From Anaerolineales bacterium (lineage in GTDB: Bacteria; Chloroflexota; Anaerolineae; 4572-78; J111), in NCBI GenBank assembly GCA_015075405.1, contig JABTUK010000001.1:1426001-1490000 (forward strand): a stretch of DNA of 64,000 bases, read 5' to 3'. Both the position numbers and the translations under genes were made by a program. Shown piece by piece: positions 25,645 through 34,706 of the stretch (within the stretch, counting starts at the first letter, position 1; each line of letters opens with the position of its first letter). The notes under the pieces are model-generated. The model was not told the DNA's origin. It made no database searches and saw only the letters and a program-made list of their open reading frames with translations.

Positions 25645-26607
25645 CTAATTTCCCAAAACATCTTGCAACTGCTCCAACGATAAATTCCCGCCGCTCATGA
25701 TCAAGACGACCTTCTTCCCGGCCAGCCGTTCCTTCAGTTGCAGCGCCGCCGCCAGAGCGACCGCGCCCGCGCCTTCGGCCAGGTTGTGAGTGTGCTGCAA
25801 TAACAGTACAATGGCCTCCTTGATTGCCGTGTCGTCAACCAGCACAAAATCGTCCAGGTGCTTTCGCATAATGAGTTGGGTATTAAGGAAAGGAACTCGT
25901 GTGGCGACCCCTTCAGCAAAGGTGCGCGTCTCGGCTGTGACCAACTCACCCGATTGCCAGCTCAACTGCATGGCCGGGGCCTGGGCGGATTGAGCCGCAA
26001 TCACCTCGATTTTGGGGTTGACGGTTTTGGCGACGATGCTGGTCCCGCACACGCCGCTACCCGCGCCGACCGGTACGATGATGGTCTGCGCATCGGGCAG
26101 TGTTTCCATAATTTCCAGGGCGTAGGTGCCGACGCCGCAAATCAGCGCTTCTTCGGTGGGGCCGACAAAACGGCCGCCTCGCGCCTCGGCTTCGGCGGCA
26201 ATCCATTCACGGGCGGTATCGAAATCAGGACCGTGAAAAATAACCTCGGCCCCCAGGCCGCGCATGGCCGCCACCTTGCCAGGGTTGGCCCCTTCCGGCA
26301 CGGCGATAGTCGCCTTGAGACCATGCACCTGGGCCGCAAAGGCAATGCTCTGGCCGTGATTGCCGGTCGAGGCGGTGAAAAGGCCGCCCCGCCGCTCGGC
26401 TTCGGTCAGGTGAGCCGCCAGGTTCAGACCGCCGCGCACTTTGAACGCACCCACCGGCTGATGGTTCTCGTGTTTGACCCACACCTCCGCCTCCAAAAGT
26501 TCACTCAGGCCGGAGTAACGGTACAGCGGCGTTGGACGCAAATAGCGATACACATGCGGCCGGGCGGTGATGATGTCGTGCAGGGTGGGCATGGGATGAT
26601 TGGTCAT
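25645..26607 (-). CDS. PLP-dependent threonine/serine dehydratase-like enzyme
   Basis: The 320-residue protein is a fold-type II PLP enzyme. The lysine that binds PLP is in VGAFKVRGGLN, the phosphate-binding loop is TASTGNHGQSIAFAA, and GVCGTSIVAKT holds the second glycine loop. It lacks the C-terminal ACT regulatory domain, matching catabolic threonine/serine ammonia-lyases. It would convert threonine to 2-oxobutyrate and ammonia. Similar enzymes include serine racemases, so the substrate is not fixed. Confidence 0.86.
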   Translation of the reverse strand: MTNHPMPTLHDIITARPHVYRYLRPTPLYRYSGLSELLEAEVWVKHENHQPVGAFKVRGGLNLAAHLTEAERRGGLFTASTGNHGQSIAFAAQVHGLKATIAVPEGANPGKVAAMRGLGAEVIFHGPDFDTAREWIAAEAEARGGRFVGPTEEALICGVGTYALEIMETLPDAQTIIVPVGAGSGVCGTSIVAKTVNPKIEVIAAQSAQAPAMQLSWQSGELVTAETRTFAEGVATRVPFLNTQLIMRKHLDDFVLVDDTAIKEAIVLLLQHTHNLAEGAGAVALAAALQLKERLAGKKVVLIMSGGNLSLEQLQDVLGN

Positions 26608-26630
26608 GGTAGTTTGCCTTTCTTGTATTG

Positions 26631-26742
26631 TAACTGCTCAGCCCTCATGTCATTTCGAGGCCGTAGGCCGAGAAATCTCTACAGTGTTACATCGGCCTCA
26701 GAGATTTCTCCCTTCGGTCGAAATGACATGGCTGAGTAGTTA
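26631..26742. mobile_element. ~112-bp palindromic element, copy 1 (MITE-like)
   Basis: The element starts TAACTGCTCAG, contains CATGTCATTTCGA and CGAGAAATC, and its second half is the inverted form (GATTTCTCCCTTCGGTCGAA, ATGACATGGCTGAGTAGTTA). Related copies lie at 48619-48740 and 62940-63062. This copy shows no clear target duplication. Confidence 0.75.
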
Positions 26743-26751
26743 CTTATTTCG

Positions 26752-26826
26752 AGAGGCGAGGACGCGAGGAGGCGAAAAGTTCTTCCTCGCCTCCTCGCCT
26801 CACTATTCGTCGCCTCTGCGCCTCAC
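26752..26826. repeat. GAGGCGA heptamer/octamer hairpin
   Basis: GAGGCGAGGACGCGAGGAGG is followed by its inverted arm (TCCTCGCC TCCTCGCC TCAC). The 3' arm overlaps the last codons of the PaiB-like gene (RRGDE). A related array with GAGGCGA and AGAGGCGA units lies at 29420-29500. Confidence 0.65.
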
Positions 26827-27435
26827 CAAATTCTCAGCCATCAACCCGGCAATCTCTAACGAATTTTGGTCAGGCCGTTGTCTTAACGCCTTGACCACTT
26901 TTTCCTGGCGGGCGACGGGGTGATTTTGACTCAGTTTCCACTTTCCTTCCAGCCGGGTGATTTCGATTTTGAAGCCGACAATGCCTTTCAGCAGCTTTTG
27001 GATATGCTCCCGCGAGTCATCAAGACTCCACCGGTTGGGTCGCGGCGCTTCGTAAAAACTGACCGAATCCTCGACAATTTTCAGCAGTTGGGCCGGCTCG
27101 TGGGTGAGCGAGAGGTGACCGTAGATATGAACCGCGACGTAGTTCCAGGTAGGCACAACATTTTTTTCCTCGTACCAGGCCGGGGAGATGTAGGCGTGAG
27201 GGCCGGGAAAGACGACCAGAACTTCCCCCTCCAGATTGTGCCAGTGCGGATTAGCTTTAGCCAGGTGGCCCCACAGCCAGCCCGGCCCTTCGGCGCTGCG
27301 CTCAAGCAGGAATGGCAAATGGGTGGCAAAAGGCTGGTCGTTGTGCTGCGAGAAAAGAATGCCAAAACTGTTCGCCTGGATGAAATCAAGCAGCTTTTCC
27401 GTGTCTGTCTCCGCAAATGCTTTAGGAATGTACAT
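26803..27435 (-). CDS. PaiB-like FMN-binding negative regulator
   Basis: The 210-residue protein is a PaiB-type flavin-binding split-barrel protein: MYIPKAFAETDTEKLLDFIQ, THLPFLLERSAEGPGWLWGH, GPHAYISPAWYEEKNVVPTW and NYVAVHIYGHLSL. PaiB in Bacillus lowers expression of sporulation and degradative-enzyme genes; many homologues are simply flavin or heme binders. The last residues are encoded by a repeat arm, so the natural C-terminus may have been altered. Confidence 0.88.
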   Translation of the reverse strand: MYIPKAFAETDTEKLLDFIQANSFGILFSQHNDQPFATHLPFLLERSAEGPGWLWGHLAKANPHWHNLEGEVLVVFPGPHAYISPAWYEEKNVVPTWNYVAVHIYGHLSLTHEPAQLLKIVEDSVSFYEAPRPNRWSLDDSREHIQKLLKGIVGFKIEITRLEGKWKLSQNHPVARQEKVVKALRQRPDQNSLEIAGLMAENLVRRRGDE

Positions 27436-27446
27436 AATCCCCCTTT

Positions 27447-27507
27447 GAAGATAGAGATTGGAGATTGGAGATTAAAGTAACCCCAAATCTCTAATCCCCA
27501 ATCTTCG
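27447..27507. repeat. GAGATTG heptamer hairpin
   Basis: GAAGATA, GAGATTG, GAGATTG, GAGATTA units (27447-27474) face the inverted arm AATCTC TAATCCC CAATCTTC (27485-27507). The 3' arm covers the end of the DMT transporter gene. Confidence 0.75.
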
Positions 27508-28438
27508 GCAATCTTTTTTGTTCCCATAACATCAGCACTACTCCGGCGGTCATCACCAGGCCACCGAAGAACTGCTGAAAATTGATGACCGTCCCAAACA
27601 AGGCCAGTCCGTAGACGGCCACAAACAGCGGCTGGGTGGCGCGAATAACCGCTCCTTTAGACAGGTCAAGGTAGCGCAGCGACTTGTAAAAAAGCACATA
27701 ACTCAGAAAAGGACCAAAAAATGCGCCAGCTACAATCCACAACCAGGTGGACAGACCGGGCCAGGCCAGCTCTCCGGCGGCCCAACCAAACAGGCCGAGC
27801 ATCAAGGTCATCACCAGCGTGCGAGCGGTAGACAAAATCAGCGGCGGCGCCGCAGCGATGCTTTTTTTAGCCACCAGATTGCTCCAGGCCAAAAAAAAGT
27901 TGGAGGCCAGGGCCAGCCCCATCACTACCCAAACCAGAGTTCCGGCCCGAAAGGTCATCGCCCCCGTGCCGGCGATGGCGATGGCAACCCCCAGCCACTG
28001 CCAACCCCGCATGCGCTCGCCCAAAAACCACGCCCCCAACAATACTGAATAAATTGTTTCGCTGCGGCTAAAAAAGGCAATCAGGGTTGGGTCGCCCCAA
28101 TCAATGCTGGTAAAAAACAAAAAGTTAGCCAGGCCATTTAAAAGGCCCAGCAGTAAAATGGGCCGGATAGATGCGCTCAGGCCGGTCGGCAGTTTTGGTC
28201 CCTGCTGCCACAGATACACTCCGGCCCCCCAGGCCGAAGCCACTGCAAACCAGATGGGTGTAAAGGCCAGCGGCGATAACTCCTGCATAGCCTGTTTGCT
28301 GGCAATAAAGGTGACCGCAATGCAGGCGGAGGAGGCTAAAGCCAGGGCGACGCCTTTCAACGAGCGGTTGGAAGGGTGGAAGAATGGAAGAATGGAGGAA
28401 TGGAGGATTGGAAGGTTGGAGGGCTGGTTAATTTTCAT
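27491..28438 (-). CDS. EamA/DMT-superfamily transporter
   Basis: The 315-residue membrane protein has about ten helices in two EamA repeats (ASSACIAVTFIASKQAMQEL; GWAAGELAWPGLSTWLWIVAG). EamA proteins export amino acids, metabolites or drugs; the substrate is unknown. Residues ~2-26 (NQPSNLPILHSSILPFFHPS) are encoded by an 8-bp repeat array, so the true start may be further in. The stop lies 52 bases from the PaiB gene start, and the upstream metallophosphoesterase ends 3 bases before the ATG. Confidence 0.85.
   Translation of the reverse strand: MKINQPSNLPILHSSILPFFHPSNRSLKGVALALASSACIAVTFIASKQAMQELSPLAFTPIWFAVASAWGAGVYLWQQGPKLPTGLSASIRPILLLGLLNGLANFLFFTSIDWGDPTLIAFFSRSETIYSVLLGAWFLGERMRGWQWLGVAIAIAGTGAMTFRAGTLVWVVMGLALASNFFLAWSNLVAKKSIAAAPPLILSTARTLVMTLMLGLFGWAAGELAWPGLSTWLWIVAGAFFGPFLSYVLFYKSLRYLDLSKGAVIRATQPLFVAVYGLALFGTVINFQQFFGGLVMTAGVVLMLWEQKRLPKIGD
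28368..28431. repeat. TTGGAAGG octamer array inside gene start
   Basis: Units TTGGAAGG, GTGGAAGA, ATGGAAGA, ATGGAGGA, ATGGAGGA, TTGGAAGG, TTGGAGGG run with an 8-bp period. It lies within the first codons of the EamA gene. The same unit recurs at 38315 and 50078. Confidence 0.85.
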
Positions 28439-28441
28439 GAT

Positions 28442-29398
28442 TTAAGATTGCTCATTTTCTGATCCATCCCATCTTCCCTGCCTATCCCAGTCATTACCAT
28501 ACGCTAAGACAGCGTGCTGCTCTACAAAATCTGCGGCAAAGCCGGCCTTTTGCCAGGCAGCGAGCATCATCTGGCGGGCTTCGGCCAGGGTGGCGCTGTC
28601 GGTGGTCGGATGAGTTTGCCACTCGATTTGCCAGCGGCCTTCCGCCGGTTGCGCTAGGCGCAGGGTGCGATAGGCGCAGGGATAGACCGCCAGAGCCGGA
28701 CAGGCCAGATGCAGCCGGTGGCCCAGCTCATCGGCCTTGGTTTGGTGATGGTGACCGGTCAGCACCAGTTTTACCTGGGGATGCCGGTCGAGCAGGGCCA
28801 GCATGTCCGGCCCATTATCGCAGACAAAATTGCTCCAACCTGGCTCGAAGTCAACGGGGGCCAGGGAGTGAAATGGATGGTGGACGGCCAGCACAATCAA
28901 TTTATCGGCATGAGCGCGTAACTCCTGCTCCAGCCACTCGATTTGGGCGGCGTCAATGATCCCGCCCCAATCCGTATCACGGTTGGAGTCCAGCCCAATC
29001 AACTGCACTTCCGGCTTGACCGTCACCGACCAGTAGCCGTTCTGGGCCGCCGGATGGGTGGGTCTGGCCTCGACCTGAGGATTGAACAGCCGGGCAAAGT
29101 CGTGGCGGGTCAAGCCTTCGCTCTGGTTGGCGTTGCGGCGGTCATGGTTGCCGGGGATGATGTAGTACGGCTTACGGAGTGTCTGGATGACCTGTTGAAA
29201 CAGGGCCACGTTGGGCGGCTCTGGCGTGTTGAATAAATCACCGGTCAGCAGCACAAAATCTAAATCGGGCTGCCGGTTCAAATCGGCCAAAACAGTTTCC
29301 AAAATACCGGCTGCTCGACCTGACAGAATCTCCTCGTAATCCCCTACAGAAGAGATATGAATATCACTGATTTGGGCAAAGTGGAGCGGTGTCATCAT
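28442..29398 (-). CDS. Calcineurin-like metallophosphoesterase (CpdA-like)
   Basis: The 318-residue protein contains the metallophosphoesterase motifs in order: DIH in ISDIHISS, GD in LLTGDLF, GNHD in IIPGNHDRR, and H in LAVHHPFHS, then GHHHQTKADE. The CpdA/class III phosphodiesterase group hydrolyses cAMP or related phosphodiesters using two metals. The next gene downstream, an EamA transporter, starts 3 bases after its stop, so they form an operon. Confidence 0.9.
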   Translation of the reverse strand: MMTPLHFAQISDIHISSVGDYEEILSGRAAGILETVLADLNRQPDLDFVLLTGDLFNTPEPPNVALFQQVIQTLRKPYYIIPGNHDRRNANQSEGLTRHDFARLFNPQVEARPTHPAAQNGYWSVTVKPEVQLIGLDSNRDTDWGGIIDAAQIEWLEQELRAHADKLIVLAVHHPFHSLAPVDFEPGWSNFVCDNGPDMLALLDRHPQVKLVLTGHHHQTKADELGHRLHLACPALAVYPCAYRTLRLAQPAEGRWQIEWQTHPTTDSATLAEARQMMLAAWQKAGFAADFVEQHAVLAYGNDWDRQGRWDGSENEQS

Positions 29399-29419
29399 AG
29401 GTCATTAATTCCAAAAGCG

Positions 29420-29500
29420 TGAGGCGAAGAGGCGAGGACGCGAAGAGAGGCTTTTTGCCTCACGTTTCATCGCCTCCTCGCTTCCCTTCGCCTCGCCTCA
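29420..29500. repeat. GAGGCGA hairpin array
   Basis: GAGGCGAAGAGGCGAGGACG and its inverted arm (CGCCTCCTCGCTTCCCTTCG, CCTCGCCTCA) fill the gap between the metallophosphoesterase and MocR genes. Confidence 0.7.
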
Positions 29501-31006
29501 TAAAATGGGTACGGCGTAGCGCTGGTCCCGCTGTGGTACATTGACGCTGCGGGCCAGAAGTTCTTTCCAGGCTTTGCCCAGCCGGCGCATACCTTCCTCA
29601 ATTTCGTCGGCAGCAGGGGTGGCAAAGTTCAGGCGCAGGGCGTGGCTAAAGGAGCCGCTGGCCGAAAAAACCGAGCCAATGGCAAACGCCACGTTGTAAT
29701 TGATGCCGGCCAGATAGAGGTCGGTGGCGGTGGGGCCGGAAGGGGGCATTTCCAGCCACAGGTACATGCCGCCTGCAGGGCAGCGCCAGGTCGCTTCGGC
29801 TGGAAAATGGCGCTGCACGGCGGCTATCATCAAATCGCGGCGTTCGCGGTAAACTCGGCGGGTCAGGCATAAATGCTCGTCGTAGTGGCCGCTTTGCAGA
29901 TAAGCATGCAAAGCGTGCTGGTTGAGCGGCGAGGTTAAAATGTCGGCGGTTTGTTTGGCGGCAATCACCCGCTCCTGCCAGGCGCTGGGCGCAGCCAGGT
30001 AGCCAATCCGCAGGCCGGGGGCCAGCGTTTTGCCATAACCACCGGCGTGGAAAACGAGATCAGCCGTATCCAGACTTTTCAGGCTGGGCAGCGGCTCGCC
30101 TTCGTAGTAAAGCATATCGTAACAGGCGTCCTCTAAAATAGGCACACCGTAACGACTGGCAACTTCCAGCAGCGCCCGCCGCCGGGCCAGGGAAAGGGTG
30201 GTGCCGGTGGGGTTATGAAAGCTGGGATTGGTATAGATGAGCCGGGGCCGGTGGCGCAGAATAAGCTGCTCCAGGCGGTCTACCTGCATCCCCTGCGCAT
30301 CTACCGGAACGCCCACCGGCGTCATCCGGTGCGCCGACAAAATATCCAGAAAGCCCAGGTAACAGGGGTCCTCGACGACAATGAGGTTGTCGTCGCTGCC
30401 ACGAGTCAACACGTTCAGGGTTACATCCAGGGCTTGCTGGCAGCCGGAGGTAATCAAAATATCGTGGCCGTTCAGGGGAATACGCTGTTGCTGCAACTGC
30501 GCGGCAATGGTATCGCGCAGCGGCAAATACCCGGCCGCTTCCTCGTACTGTAACAGGGCCGCTCCATCTCGGCGCATCGCCTCGTTGAGCGCACGCCGCA
30601 GTTCGTGAACCGGCAGCAAATCGCTGGCGGGCGCGCCCCCGGCAAAAGAAATGACTCCCGGCTGGCGGGCCAGGCGCATCATTTCGGCGACCATTTGGTT
30701 GGCGTTCCAGGGGCGACGGGGCGAAAGCGCTCCGCGCCAGAGCGGCGCAACCGGCGGAGTGGGGTCCTCATCGGCGGCCACAAACGTGCCGCTGCCCACC
30801 CGGCTGGTCACTAAACCCTCCGCCTCCAGTTCGGCATAGGCATTGACAATCGTAATCCGATTGACCCCCAACTTTTTAGCCAAAATTCGACTGGCGGGCA
30901 GCCGGGTCTGCGGGGCCAGTTCCCCGCTTTCAATTTGCTGGCGGAGCTGTTCGGCCACTTGCAAATAGAGCGGTTGGTCGGTTTGGCGCATCAATTGGAT
31001 TGGCAT
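29498..31006 (-). CDS. MocR-family regulator (GntR HTH fused to class I aminotransferase)
   Basis: The 502-residue protein has a GntR winged helix at residues ~10-75 (PLYLQVAEQLRQQIESGELA; VNRITIVNAYAELEAEGLV) and a fold-type I aminotransferase domain from ~110. The PLP lysine is in GGYGKTLAPGLRIGYL. MocR regulators bind PLP or an amino acid and often control vitamin B6, GABA or taurine genes. A perfect palindrome overlapping its own promoter suggests autoregulation. No obvious target enzyme lies divergently; the next gene on the plus strand is a response regulator. Confidence 0.9.
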   Translation of the reverse strand: MPIQLMRQTDQPLYLQVAEQLRQQIESGELAPQTRLPASRILAKKLGVNRITIVNAYAELEAEGLVTSRVGSGTFVAADEDPTPPVAPLWRGALSPRRPWNANQMVAEMMRLARQPGVISFAGGAPASDLLPVHELRRALNEAMRRDGAALLQYEEAAGYLPLRDTIAAQLQQQRIPLNGHDILITSGCQQALDVTLNVLTRGSDDNLIVVEDPCYLGFLDILSAHRMTPVGVPVDAQGMQVDRLEQLILRHRPRLIYTNPSFHNPTGTTLSLARRRALLEVASRYGVPILEDACYDMLYYEGEPLPSLKSLDTADLVFHAGGYGKTLAPGLRIGYLAAPSAWQERVIAAKQTADILTSPLNQHALHAYLQSGHYDEHLCLTRRVYRERRDLMIAAVQRHFPAEATWRCPAGGMYLWLEMPPSGPTATDLYLAGINYNVAFAIGSVFSASGSFSHALRLNFATPAADEIEEGMRRLGKAWKELLARSVNVPQRDQRYAVPIL

Positions 31007-31023
31007 TTTGCCCCCTCACGTTT

Positions 31024-31054
31024 AGTCCAATTTTTGAAAATTGGACTGATTATA
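31024..31054 (-). promoter_or_regulatory. MocR promoter with palindromic operator
   Basis: AGTCCAATTTT and AAAATTGGACT form a perfect inverted repeat around TG (31024-31047). A minus-strand -10 TATAAT (31049-31054) directly abuts it, so the operator covers the transcription start. A shorter related site, CCAATTTTGG, lies at 31060-31069. Confidence 0.7.
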
Positions 31055-31234
31055 CCACGCCAATTTTGGTAAGGCCAGGGCCAATTAATCAGGTATTAAG
31101 GAGTCCACTTTATTATAACTGAATATAGAATTCCGAATTTGGGCTAACAGGCAGGCCAAAATTCCTAAAGGCGTTTCGTATCCTTTTGTGCTATAATTAG
31201 ACATATGATTATAGATTAATCAGCAATAAGGAAG

Positions 31235-31630
31235 ATGCGTGTGAACACTCAAGCCAGAATTTTATCCATAGAAGACGATCCAGAAATGAGTGGTTTGATT
31301 CAGCTTATCTTCGAGCGCAAAGGGCATCGCGTTATCGGGGCAAGCCGAGGGGAGTTGGGCCTGGAGTTGATTAAAAGTCTCAAACCCGATGTGCTGTTGT
31401 TGGATTTGATGCTGCCTGATATTGACGGATGGGACCTTTATCGCCAGATGAAAAATGACCGGGAGCTGTCCAAGCTGCCCATCATTATCGTTTCGGCCAG
31501 AAGTGAGGCTCAGGATGCGGCTGCCGGTTTGCAAGTTACCGCCAATGACCGTTTCATTCAAAAACCCTTTGAAGTGAAAGAACTGGTTGAAACGGTCCTG
31601 AATATGCTGGAAAAAACACCGGTTAACTGA
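31235..31630 (+). CDS. Single-domain response regulator
   Basis: The 131-residue receiver protein has the acidic pair in SIEDDPE, the phosphoacceptor Asp in LLLDLMLPDIDGWD, the Ser in IIVSARS and Lys in IQKPFE. No output domain follows. Such proteins act by protein contact within a signalling network. A GTG at 31241 is a possible start with better ribosome-site spacing. A -10-like TATAAT (31192-31197) lies upstream, with no clear -35. The terminator follows 20 bases after the stop. Confidence 0.9.
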   Translation: MRVNTQARILSIEDDPEMSGLIQLIFERKGHRVIGASRGELGLELIKSLKPDVLLLDLMLPDIDGWDLYRQMKNDRELSKLPIIIVSARSEAQDAAAGLQVTANDRFIQKPFEVKELVETVLNMLEKTPVN

Positions 31631-31650
31631 AAGCGTATCGTTGAAAATTA

Positions 31651-31682
31651 AAACACCCTCGCCCACCAGCGAGGGTGTTTTT
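31651..31682 (+). terminator. Intrinsic terminator, possibly bidirectional
   Basis: AAACACCCTCGC (31651-31662) and GCGAGGGTGTTT (31669-31680), followed by T-rich sequence, form a strong hairpin. Upstream A-run makes it a plausible terminator for the convergent ppgK gene too. Confidence 0.88.
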
Positions 31683-31692
31683 GTTGGTGAAG

Positions 31693-32433
31693 TTAACGGA
31701 CCAACACTTTGGCGGCCAGGGCCGCTCCAATAATACCGGCTTCATTCAACATTTGGGCCGGGACAATTCTGGCTTGCGTTTTTAAAAAGGGCAGAAACTT
31801 CTCGTGTTTTTTGCTGACCCCACCGCCGATAATAAACAAATCGGGCGAGAAAAGGGCCTCCATGCGGCCCAAAAACTCGTTGACCCGCTCGGCCCACTTT
31901 TCCCAGCTCAAATCCTTTTCGGTGCGAATGCGGTCGGCGGCGCGGTGTTCGGCATCTTTGCCCCGAACCTCCATATGACCAAATTCGGTGTTGGGAACCA
32001 GGCGGCCATCCACAAAAATGGCGCTGCCGATGCCGGTGCCAAAGGTCAGCATAATCACTACACCCGCCTCGCCCTTACCCGCGCCGAACTCCATCTCGGC
32101 AATACCGGCGGCGTCGGCGTCGTTGAGCAGCAGCACCGGGCAGCCGGTTTTGGCCTCGAATAACTTCTGCCCGTTAAAATTTAGCCATGCTTTATCCACG
32201 TTGGCGGCGGTTAGGGTAACGCCATGCTTGACCACCGCCGGAAAGGTGCAGCCAATCGGCCCCTGCCAATTGAAGCGCCGGACGATTTCAGCAACCGTAT
32301 CACCCACCGCCTCTGGTACCGATGGCTGCGGCGTATCGAGACGCAGCCGCTCGGCCTGCAAGGTCCCATTTTCAATATCTACCGGCGCGCCTTTGATGCC
32401 GGAGCCTCCAATATCAATGCCTAAAATCTCCAT
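31693..32433 (-). CDS. ppgK: ROK-family polyphosphate glucokinase
   Basis: The 246-residue protein is a ROK-fold sugar kinase of the polyphosphate-glucokinase type: [55 protein letters not shown] and [32 protein letters not shown] (split here for length). PpgK phosphorylates glucose with polyphosphate and sometimes ATP, feeding glycolysis. The TEFGHMEV segment is a strong marker of this subgroup. It is transcribed convergent to the response regulator. Confidence 0.92.
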   Translation of the reverse strand: MEILGIDIGGSGIKGAPVDIENGTLQAERLRLDTPQPSVPEAVGDTVAEIVRRFNWQGPIGCTFPAVVKHGVTLTAANVDKAWLNFNGQKLFEAKTGCPVLLLNDADAAGIAEMEFGAGKGEAGVVIMLTFGTGIGSAIFVDGRLVPNTEFGHMEVRGKDAEHRAADRIRTEKDLSWEKWAERVNEFLGRMEALFSPDLFIIGGGVSKKHEKFLPFLKTQARIVPAQMLNEAGIIGAALAAKVLVR

Positions 32434-32513
32434 TGATTACCCCTTCTGAAATTTGTTAAATTGTAACCCGAAATGGAAGGGGAAGCAAACAAAACCTTTA
32501 AGGTCTTTACTAT

Positions 32514-32543
32514 TTGAAGGAATCAGTCGCCATGACGTATAAT
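32514..32543 (+). promoter_or_regulatory. Promoter of the five-domain protein gene
   Basis: TTGAAG (32514-32519) and TATAAT (32538-32543) are separated by 18 bases, about 45 bases before the GTG start. Confidence 0.55.
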
Positions 32544-32588
32544 TTTAATGGTTTTCAGCCGATTTCATGAGGTGGGGTAATTCCTGTC

Positions 32589-34685
32589 GTGATAAAAATT
32601 GTCGGATTTGTCTGCGCTTTTCTGGCCGTGGGACTTCTGGCTCTGCTTAACTTTGAGCCGGTTAATCCCGCTTTCGCCGCTCAATCTACCAGAGACACAC
32701 TACCCACCCGTACCTCCACCCCCCGCCCAACGGTGACGCCCGTTCCCCAGCCAACGCTCTCTCCGACGCCTGTGCCTAAAGTGTGGATTGGCCGCCTGGT
32801 CAGCAATACGCTGGGCTATACCACCGGCGAAGGCTCGATTTTCAGAGTCAAGGTTGAGGGCATGGTTGGAACCAAAATCGAGCTGCGCAGCGGCAATGCG
32901 TTCATTACCGCCGAGTCGGGCACCAAGCCGGAGTACGGCCCCTACACTGCCGAATTTGCGCCGGTGACAGCGGGAGACTGGAATGTGAGCGTGCCAGCCC
33001 TGGGGGTTAGCATCCAGGTAGTGGCCGATAATTACAATCTGGCCGTCATCGAGTTTGCGCAAGTCCCCGTTCCGGAGGCCACCCAAATCGTCCTGCCGAC
33101 GCCGACAGCCACACCTATCGGTGGCCAGATTTGGAGCGGACGGCTGGTTTCGCAAGTGCAATGGAGCGGCAGTCCTTTTGCCCGCCTTTTAATTCAAGTG
33201 GTGGGGCGCAGTAATCAGGCAGTGCGTTTATCCACCCTGTCCCAGGTTATCAATACAGCCGATACCGGCCAAAAGCCGGACGAAATAGGCCCGGACACGG
33301 TTGAGTTTGCCGGCTTAACTCCCGGCAAATATATCATCGAGCCATTGGGGCTGAACGCCCGTTTTGATGTGGAACTGAAACCCAATACGGAAACCCGCGT
33401 TGAATTTCAACCGCAGGCCATACCCCCCACCCCAACCGACACTCTGACCCCACTACCGCCAACGACGACTCCTACCCCGGCTCCACCCCCCCCTACTCCC
33501 ATCCCCACCGCCACGCTTGTCCCCACCGAGACGCCCTTGCCGACTGCTACCGCCACACCAATCCCGACCGAAACCCCTCTGCCCAGCCCCACCCCGGTGA
33601 CGCGCTGGCTGGGAGCTATCGCCGGCCGCACGTCCACAGACGATGACACGTCGGCCATTGCGGTCAAGGTGGCCGGAATCGAAGGGCTGCCGGTCCAGTT
33701 GCGGGCGTCGGGCGGCGCCGGGGGCGTCGAGCGGCGCTGCACGACGGGTCAAGCCGGAGCCGAGCCGGATGGCTGCCTGTTTGAAAATTTAAAACCCGGC
33801 CAATATTTTATCTCCCCCGAAGGACTGGGCCGGAGTTTGCCGGTGACGGTGATGGAGCATGAACGGGTCGCGGTGGCGTTTGATTTGGAGGTACTGCCGC
33901 CAGGGATGACCGGCTGGGAAGCGCGCTTGAGTCAAAATGACAACGGCATCCAGGCCAGTTGGCAAAGCGAGGGTATCATCCGGGTGCGGATTGCCGGGCG
34001 AACCGGCCAGGTGGCGGCGTTGCGCTCGGCGCGGGGGACAGAGCGTTATTGCGAGGTGGCGGCGAACCCGCTTCTGGGTGGATTGGTCTGCGAGTTTGGG
34101 CAGTTAGCGCCGGGGGTATATCTGGTCGAGGCGCTGCATACCGGCGCGGGCCTGCGCCTTTTTGTGGATGGCCGTAGCACTGCTGAGGTTGAATTTTCGC
34201 CCAGCGCCACTTATGCTACCCTGGCTTTGGCCCAACAGCCCCCGGTGGTGGGGCAGGGGGCGCAGCCCCGCCGCACCCCGACGGCTACGGCGGCGGCCAC
34301 TGCAACTGCTACCCAGCCCGCTGTGGTTATTCGCCCCAATCCCACTGCGACCGTTACCCCCAGACCAACCTCCACGCCGACGCCGGCTTTTGCCTGGCAG
34401 GGACGGATTGTGCAGACCCAGGAGGGGGTGGTCGGGACGATTGCCGTGCGGGCCGCCGGGTTGAAAGACCATCCGGTGGTCATCCGCAGCGGCCCCTGGC
34501 AAAGCCAGCCCCAATTGACTGGCGACAAGCCGGAGTGGGGCGAGTACGCCACCGAATTTGGGGCGTTGGCAACCGGTGAATATATTATCGAGTTGGTGGA
34601 TCTGGCCGAGATGACGGTCAACCTGGGGCCGGGGCAGTTTATGCTGGTTGAGTTTCGCTATGATTTTGTGAAGCAGTCGCGGTGA
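32589..34685 (+). CDS. Secreted protein with five copies of an unrecognised beta domain
   Basis: The 698-residue protein starts with a signal peptide (MIKIVGFVCAFLAVGLLALL ... AFAA). Five ~95-residue domains follow at about 66-158, 181-275, 340-434, 442-537 and 602-693. Each begins W-x-G-R/A-L/I-V and ends with a G-x-Y-x-I/V-E-P/L-x-G-L-type strand, with Thr/Pro-rich linkers (TPTPAPPPPTP-like) between domains 1-3 and before domain 5. The shared pattern KPEYGPYTAEF / KPDEIGPDTVEF / KPEWGEYATEF marks domains 1, 2 and 5. Domains 3 and 4 each hold a Cys pair. It is probably a cell-surface or wall protein; I do not recognise the domain. Confidence 0.8.
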   Translation: MIKIVGFVCAFLAVGLLALLNFEPVNPAFAAQSTRDTLPTRTSTPRPTVTPVPQPTLSPTPVPKVWIGRLVSNTLGYTTGEGSIFRVKVEGMVGTKIELRSGNAFITAESGTKPEYGPYTAEFAPVTAGDWNVSVPALGVSIQVVADNYNLAVIEFAQVPVPEATQIVLPTPTATPIGGQIWSGRLVSQVQWSGSPFARLLIQVVGRSNQAVRLSTLSQVINTADTGQKPDEIGPDTVEFAGLTPGKYIIEPLGLNARFDVELKPNTETRVEFQPQAIPPTPTDTLTPLPPTTTPTPAPPPPTPIPTATLVPTETPLPTATATPIPTETPLPSPTPVTRWLGAIAGRTSTDDDTSAIAVKVAGIEGLPVQLRASGGAGGVERRCTTGQAGAEPDGCLFENLKPGQYFISPEGLGRSLPVTVMEHERVAVAFDLEVLPPGMTGWEARLSQNDNGIQASWQSEGIIRVRIAGRTGQVAALRSARGTERYCEVAANPLLGGLVCEFGQLAPGVYLVEALHTGAGLRLFVDGRSTAEVEFSPSATYATLALAQQPPVVGQGAQPRRTPTATAAATATATQPAVVIRPNPTATVTPRPTSTPTPAFAWQGRIVQTQEGVVGTIAVRAAGLKDHPVVIRSGPWQSQPQLTGDKPEWGEYATEFGALATGEYIIELVDLAEMTVNLGPGQFMLVEFRYDFVKQSR

Positions 34686-34706
34686 GAAGGTTTAATCTGT
34701 TTTTTA

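Noticed and set aside
33407-33752. Minus-strand Gly/Val-rich ORFs inside the five-domain protein gene
   Set aside because: They mirror the Thr/Pro linker codons and have no independent support.
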